A model generated the notes under the pieces. The model was not told the DNA's origin. It ran no database searches and saw only the letters and a program-made list of their open reading frames with translations. Source: Telmatactis stephensoni (lineage: Eukaryota > Cnidaria > Anthozoa > Actiniaria > Isophelliidae). Taken from it: 64,000 nt of DNA. Positions 58,830 to 64,000 of the stretch are shown here, one piece after another. The DNA lies in NCBI GenBank assembly GCA_029948255.1, contig JALIZF010001693.1, positions 496,001 through 560,000 on the forward strand. Direction: 5' to 3'. Numbering within the stretch: position 1 is the first letter of the stretch; every line of letters begins with the position of its first letter. Made by a program: the position numbers and the translations under genes.

Positions 58830-59486
58830 ATGGCTGCAGTTCTTGGCAGTAAACTATCGCAATACCTAACAAAGGTTTCACAACCAATCATGAAAATATA
58901 TCAAGTAACGCTCCACCAGACCCTTAAAGCAGCAATTCATTCAAAATCGAGTCCAAGAAATCCAAAACTTAACTTATGGAAACACTGCCCATCAACATCC
59001 AACCCCGCAGACTTGATTACTCTTGGAGTTGATGTAGAAACATTCGTGACCAAATCAGATGTATGGTACAACAACCCTTCATGGGTCACAAGACCCCAAA
59101 ACGAGTGGCAGACTGACCAACATGAAATTGAAGCAGAAGAAATCACGGACATGACAAAAAGTACTAACCTTGCAAACGTTGTTGAAACCACAAGTCTGTT
59201 AAATGTCATTGACACAACGAAGTACAGCACCCTAAACAATTTAATACGTATCACCGCGATCGTCATCCACCTTACGAGAAAATGGAGAATTCATGAGCCC
59301 AAACACAATAGCATCACAGCTCTTGACATGAAAAAAGCTTCCATTACAGTTTATTCCTTCACACGACTTCACAGTGCAGTTCACAGCTTCATTCATGATC
59401 AGCAAGACATTCAAAGCAACAGACGCAACTCAAATTCCAATAAAACTGCTGGAAATTTTCAATCCAGTGGCTTTAGGCTGCAGTAA
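58830..59486 (+). pseudogene. BEL/Pao pol fragment (second copy)
   Basis: One open frame of 218 codons. WKHCPSTSNPADLITLGVDV, then VWYNNPSWVTRPQNEWQT, matches the end of BEL/Pao RNase H, where the order is W-x-x-P-x2-x-NPAD...G...WW-GPSWL...P-x-x-W. Further on, YSTLNNLIRITAIVI matches the segment that precedes the integrase zinc domain. The integrase and everything upstream are missing. It is better preserved than the copy at 8130. Confidence 0.7.
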
Positions 59487-59699
59487 CGAGATAACCAAGG
59501 AGCAAATTATAATGCAGTTTATACAGAGTAAACATCCATTCACGGAATTCTGATAGCTTGGAAGTTTCAGAACAGATTATACTCTACTTTGTTTTGTATT
59601 TTATCGTTTGTCAGATCGTTTGTCAAGCACTAACACTTGTACTTGCTTCTGATTGATCAGTTTAGGACTGATGGGTTTCCTGTTGTGTTACGCACACTC

Positions 59700-60118
59700 T
59701 TACATACTTACTTACTTACAACCCGATGACATAGTACAATAAAAGCCCTCTATGAGGACGTGGTTACTGGTAGTCAAAACATATAGCATCCACAATGATC
59801 ACAATGTCTACTATCATAGATTTTTTGAACGAGTAGCATTTTTATGGCCACTTATGGCCGCTGTAGGGGTCAAAGGGTTAAATTATTTTGAATTTATTTA
59901 CATTTATATATAGATAGGCACAGTTGATCTTATTCACATGTTACATGTGCGGTATAAATAATAAAGATTACTATAATTATTATTATCTGGCCAAACCGTT
60001 TATAGACCATTCACTGCTCTGACCAAAATGTTAACAGCCCATTCACTGATTTGGCCTAAGCGTTCAAACAGTTTGGTCAAGCATTAACTCTTTTTTATGT
60101 ACGCATGATCGATGGAAG
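59700..60118. other. LINE 5' flank, possibly with an older LINE tail
   Basis: CGGTATAAATAATAAAGATT and an ATT-rich run at 59970-59990 resemble a CR1/L2 3' tail. The sequence from there to the ORF1 ATG is the likely 5' UTR of the next LINE. Confidence 0.3.
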
Positions 60119-60946
60119 ATGGCGGCCGATAAATCTAGCTCTAGTAAAGAAAGCACAAATTTGTTCAAAGATTACCTCAAAATCCAGGAAGACAGCTTTA
60201 AAACATTTGTTAATATGCTGATGGACAGCTTTAATACAAGATTTGACAGTCTCACTCGAGAAATCCAAAGCATTAAGGACAGCCTTCAGTTCACGCAAAG
60301 AGATGTGGATGACTTACGAAAGAAACAACTAGATGCAGCATCCCTTGACTCCAAAATTGAAGTCTTAAAGAAACAAATCATGGAAAATCAAGACAAAATA
60401 GACTACTTAGAAAATCAAAGTAGAAGAAATAACATCAGAGTTAGTGGTTTAGAGGAAGAGGAAAGCGAAACATGGGCCGACACTGCAGCTAAAGTCAGGG
60501 AGCTCCTCCATTCCAAACTAGAGTTTTGCTATCCAGAGGAAATTGAAATTGAGAGAGCCCACAGGACTGGAAAATCTAGTCGAAAGCCCCGACAAGTGGT
60601 CGTTAAATTCCTAAGATATAAGGACAAGGAATTGGCACTTAAAAATGGCTGGAAACTCAAGGGTACAGGGATCTATGTCAACGAAGATTTCTCGTCCCGC
60701 GTTATGGAGAGAAGAAAGCAACAACAAGAAGCCCTTAATAACGCAAGAAAGGAAGGAAAGATTGCATATTTTAATGTCGATCGACTGGTAATAAAAGACC
60801 GCCAACATCAACATCAAACAACCCATGTCGTGCCTTATGGATCATTGGGTGCCAGTGCGGGCTACCAATCGCCTCTTGAAAGCTGGAAAAATCAAGAAAA
60901 CCCTTCAAATCAGCACTTTGCGAGCCAGGAGAAGGATACTACATAA
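60119..60946 (+). CDS. LINE ORF1 protein (coiled coil, RRM-like)
   Basis: 275 codons. ATG in ATGGAAGATGGCGG: the frame ATG is the second of two close ATGs. A coiled coil spans residues about 35-105 (SLTREIQSIKDSL to KIDYLENQSRRNN). The RRM-like domain starts RRNNIRVSGLEEEE and includes IEIERAHRTG. It continues with RQVVVKFLRYKDKELAL and a C-terminal domain (IYVNEDFSSRVMERRK). This is the L1-ORF1p-like (Transposase_22) architecture: a trimeric RNA-binding chaperone. The tail is polar. Confidence 0.85.
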   Translation: MAADKSSSSKESTNLFKDYLKIQEDSFKTFVNMLMDSFNTRFDSLTREIQSIKDSLQFTQRDVDDLRKKQLDAASLDSKIEVLKKQIMENQDKIDYLENQSRRNNIRVSGLEEEESETWADTAAKVRELLHSKLEFCYPEEIEIERAHRTGKSSRKPRQVVVKFLRYKDKELALKNGWKLKGTGIYVNEDFSSRVMERRKQQQEALNNARKEGKIAYFNVDRLVIKDRQHQHQTTHVVPYGSLGASAGYQSPLESWKNQENPSNQHFASQEKDTT

Positions 60947-61127
60947 GATGTCAAAAAGAACAGACGTTATAATATCCAACAGCTATGACATTAACATCAT
61001 GGCTAAGTATCTAAAACCGCAACAAACTGAACAACTTGTCAAGCTAAGTGGACATATGATTATATTTTATGATACGTTAAACTGTATTTATTTACTTATT
61101 TATTATCTATTTTCAGCCTGAATTAAT

Positions 61128-64000
61128 ATGCGTAAAACTAGAACTAATTTATGCACAATATGCTGTAAACACATAAACTCAAATTCTAGAATAGTTAATT
61201 GTTCAGTTTGTCACCACCGTTCACACCTTACGTGCCTATCCAAAGCACACAGTTCTATTGATGCTAATGAGCTAAACCATTTATGTTGCTTATGCATAAA
61301 TGACGCATTGCCTTTCGCATCATTAGATAGCGTAGACTTCCACTCAGCCATACTGGAATTACAATATGGCTCGAGCCCGTTTCACAATTTCGATAAACTC
61401 AATGGTTTAGCATTCCAGCCATTTCAAAACACATTTACTAAATCCAAGGCAAATTTCATTGACAATTTTTGTGACCCTGATGAAAACATTTTCGCAAATG
61501 TCAATAATCTGATAAATAATTGCAAATATTACGTTGAAGATAGTTTTAAAACTATTTTAGACAAGCCAATCAATTTTTCATTCATCCATTTTAATATAAG
61601 AAGCCTGCGAAAGCACTTTACGGATCTGGTATGCTATCTCGCTTCTTTGAAGTTTCACTTTGACGTCATTGCTCTAATGGAGACATGGCTTAAGGAGAAA
61701 GACGATCTGGCTTCTTTAGGAATGACGGGCTACCAGGGCCCAATTGTATTAAATCGACCGAACGAGGACGGCGGGGGAGGAATCGCTCTTTATATAAAAA
61801 ACAATTATAGTTTCAAGATTCGTAAGGACCTAATCTATAATAGTAATGAAAGCCAGTTCTTGTTTGTTGAAGTCAGTGGAAAGGAGGATGATACAAGTAA
61901 GTTAGTGGGCGTCTCTTATAAACCTCCAAAAATCAACATTGACAGTTACTCAAATGTTTTTACAGAGTTATTAGATAAACTGCATAATAATACGAAGAAC
62001 TGCTACATTGCTGGAGACTTCAACATAGATCTTCTAAAAAGCGAACTTAACGCTGAAACGTATGCTTTTGTTGATACATTACTTTCCTATTCTCTTTTCC
62101 CAGTTATTATTAAACCTACAAGAATAACCAGTGAGTCGGCCACTTTGATAGATAACATTTACATGAATACCTTCCACCAAGTCGAAAACAACCTTTCTGG
62201 CATTTTATATACTGATATTTCTGATCACCTACCAGTTTTTGTCATTCAATATGCGACAGAACGCAGAAAATCTCGAGAAAAGATAACCAGACGTATTTTT
62301 TCCACTCGCGGGGCAGAAAGTTTTAAAGCTGATATTTCAAAAGTGGATTGGTCACCTGTTTATAATTCCAATGAGCCCAACGCACAATATAATTACATGA
62401 TGGATACACTTAAGAAAACATACGACAAACACTTTCCCATAAAAACAATCTCAGTCAAATCCACAACTAAGGATCATCCCTGGATTACCACAGGAATTAT
62501 AAAATCGATAAAAAGGAAAAACAAATTATACAGAACAAAACTCCAGAATCCTACGGCAAAAAATATTGAAGCCTTCCGTAATTATCGTAATAAATTGAAT
62601 CACCTAATTAGGTTTACAAAAAAGGAATACTACAATACATTAATCACCAAAGCTCGCGGGAACTTGAAAGCCACTTGGGAAATAATTAATGAACTGCTAA
62701 ACAAAAAGAGAAAGAATACAAAATGCCCTTCAAACGTTACATACAATGGAAAGCGTTATGACAAAAAATCTGATATTGTTAACATCTTCAATAGGTTTTT
62801 TACCAACATAGGACCTTCGCTAGCAAAGAAACTACCACCAAGTAAATTGTGTTCTAATAACTGGTTGAAAGATACTTCTCCTGTTGAGCTTAAATTTCAA
62901 TCCGTGTCACCTTTTAAAGTCTTAGACCACCTGTACAGCCTCGATTGCTCGAAGTCTACAGGTCATGATGGTATTCATGTAAAATATCTATTAATGATAG
63001 CCGAGTCAATTTATCAACCACTTTGTTTTATTTTCAACACTTCTATAGTGACTAGTACTTTCCCAGACATGATGAAAATAGCCAAGATAATCCCACTTTT
63101 TAAAAGTGGTGATAACTCCATTGTCACCAATTACAGACCTATCTCTCTTCTTCCAACTCTTTCAAAAGTATTTGAAAAAATAATATGCGAATTATTAACC
63201 GAGCATTTGGAAACTAATCATCTACTTTATGACTTTCAATTTGGTTTCAGGAAAAAGAGAAACACAACTTTTGCCATTCTAGATTTCGTAAATAGAATCA
63301 TAGACTCAATAGATGCAGGGAATTTTTCCATAGGTTTCTTTCTAGATTTATCCAAAGCTTTTGATTCGATTGATCACAATTTATTGTTACGCAAATTATC
63401 TTATTACGGGATCAAGAATGGCACTAAGGCTTGGTTTGAGAGTTACTTAAAAGACAGGAAGCAATATGTTTCTATAGATGGGGTGGATTCTGATCTTCTA
63501 CCTATTTCCTATGGTGTTCCTCAAGGTTCCATCCTCGGACCTATACTATTCCTAATCTTTATAAACGATGCAAAATACGTAACAAAACTCATACACCTAG
63601 TATTATACGCTGACGATATGAATTTGTTTTTCAGTCATAAAAGTCTAACATCTACCTTATCTGTTTTAAACAGTGAGTTAAACTCGCTTCAAGAATGGCT
63701 ATTGGCAAATAAATTAACTGTCAACATTTCAAAGACAAATTTCGTCCTATTCGGTTCAAAACAAAAACTCAAAGACATTGAGCAAAATCTGACACTAGAG
63801 CTAATGAAACAACCAATAAGTCGAGTTTCATACATAAAATTTCTTGGAATTATAATTGATCAACATTTAACATGGGACTCACACATTGACTTCATCTCGC
63901 GAAAAATCGCTAAAACAATTGGTATACTATATAAAGTCAGACACTTTCTAAACATCGACATTCTTAAAAACCTCTATTATAACCTGATTTACTCTTATGT
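61128..64000 (+). CDS. LINE ORF2: zinc finger, endonuclease, reverse transcriptase (partial)
   Basis: Open from ATG 61128 to the window end, 957 codons without a stop. Residues about 9-65 form a Cys/His finger (CTICCKH, CSVCHHRSHLTCL, CCLC) of PHD type. The APE-like endonuclease covers about residues 145-380: FIHFNIRSLRKH, ALMETWL, GGGGIALYI, CYIAGDFNIDLL and SDHLPVF. The RT has STGHDGIHVKYL, PLFKSGDNSIVTNYRPISLL, FLDLSKAFDSIDH and GVPQGSILGPILFLIFIND. The catalytic YADD is at 63606-63617 (first Asp residue 829), and KFLGIIIDQHLTWDSHI follows. All look intact. Style is that of the CR1/L2/Jockey group. Confidence 0.9.
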   Translation, partial: MRKTRTNLCTICCKHINSNSRIVNCSVCHHRSHLTCLSKAHSSIDANELNHLCCLCINDALPFASLDSVDFHSAILELQYGSSPFHNFDKLNGLAFQPFQNTFTKSKANFIDNFCDPDENIFANVNNLINNCKYYVEDSFKTILDKPINFSFIHFNIRSLRKHFTDLVCYLASLKFHFDVIALMETWLKEKDDLASLGMTGYQGPIVLNRPNEDGGGGIALYIKNNYSFKIRKDLIYNSNESQFLFVEVSGKEDDTSKLVGVSYKPPKINIDSYSNVFTELLDKLHNNTKNCYIAGDFNIDLLKSELNAETYAFVDTLLSYSLFPVIIKPTRITSESATLIDNIYMNTFHQVENNLSGILYTDISDHLPVFVIQYATERRKSREKITRRIFSTRGAESFKADISKVDWSPVYNSNEPNAQYNYMMDTLKKTYDKHFPIKTISVKSTTKDHPWITTGIIKSIKRKNKLYRTKLQNPTAKNIEAFRNYRNKLNHLIRFTKKEYYNTLITKARGNLKATWEIINELLNKKRKNTKCPSNVTYNGKRYDKKSDIVNIFNRFFTNIGPSLAKKLPPSKLCSNNWLKDTSPVELKFQSVSPFKVLDHLYSLDCSKSTGHDGIHVKYLLMIAESIYQPLCFIFNTSIVTSTFPDMMKIAKIIPLFKSGDNSIVTNYRPISLLPTLSKVFEKIICELLTEHLETNHLLYDFQFGFRKKRNTTFAILDFVNRIIDSIDAGNFSIGFFLDLSKAFDSIDHNLLLRKLSYYGIKNGTKAWFESYLKDRKQYVSIDGVDSDLLPISYGVPQGSILGPILFLIFINDAKYVTKLIHLVLYADDMNLFFSHKSLTSTLSVLNSELNSLQEWLLANKLTVNISKTNFVLFGSKQKLKDIEQNLTLELMKQPISRVSYIKFLGIIIDQHLTWDSHIDFISRKIAKTIGILYKVRHFLNIDILKNLYYNLIYSY

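Larger units (their letters stand above)
60119..64000 (+). mobile_element. CR1/L2-group LINE, intact to the window edge
   Basis: Two consecutive open ORFs on one strand, ORF1 (60119-60946) and ORF2 (from 61128), form a non-LTR retrotransposon. No break is seen in about 3.9 kb. The 3' end lies outside the window. Confidence 0.85.

Overview
The window looks like repeat-rich, AT-rich nuclear DNA of a metazoan. Supporting signs are GT-AG introns, abundant MITEs and fold-back repeats, tRNA-derived SINEs, LINEs, DIRS/Ngaro tyrosine-recombinase retroelements, BEL/Pao and Ty3/Gypsy remnants, and CACTA and Harbinger DNA transposons. The mix fits a marine invertebrate, most likely a cnidarian such as a coral or sea anemone. 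That placement is inference; no species can be fixed from the sequence alone. I found no convincing host gene: almost everything that looks coding belongs to a mobile element.

Layout. (1) 225-5077: decayed DIRS1-type retroelement with a CCHC gag-like ORF, RT/RNase H, and a tyrosine recombinase whose N-terminal part closely resembles the plant ALOG DNA-binding domain. (2) 5652-7689: internally deleted Ty3/Gypsy copy ending in a 139-bp LTR. (3) 7770-9065: LINE remnant with a 2A (NPGP) motif and PHD finger, next to a BEL/Pao pol remnant. (4) 9265-34449: a 25.2-kb CACTA (EnSpm) transposon, 'CACTA-1', with matching CACTACTAC termini, a TGA target duplication and dense CTATGAAA subterminal repeats. 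Its minus-strand transposase gene has at least seven exons, and two genes of unknown function are divergently transcribed on the plus strand. It has been invaded by an apparently intact Ngaro-like retroelement (18709-23328, with A1...B1-A2-B2 split repeats), a LINE tail, fold-backs, MITEs, a SINE-like sequence and microsatellites. (5) 34450-39963: small ORF, LINE RT fragment, a GATCGCGG-rich MITE and a PIF/Harbinger transposase with a partner gene fragment. (6) about 39964-51047: a second CACTA-like element, 'CACTA-2', with GTATAC-rich ends, a plus-strand transposase gene (one nonsense codon, one frameshift) and a divergent minus-strand gene combining a Tudor-like segment, coiled coil and BEN-like domain. 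(7) 51048-60000: decayed Tx1-like LINE, nested inverted-repeat elements in a minisatellite, and a second BEL/Pao fragment. (8) 60119-64000: a LINE with intact ORF1 and ORF2, cut by the window edge.

The two CACTA elements share one design: a transposase gene and an accessory gene run head to head from a 240-400 bp intergenic region, bounded by subterminal repeat arrays. Splice sites and frames are read by eye. All family calls rest on motif recognition; no database search was possible.
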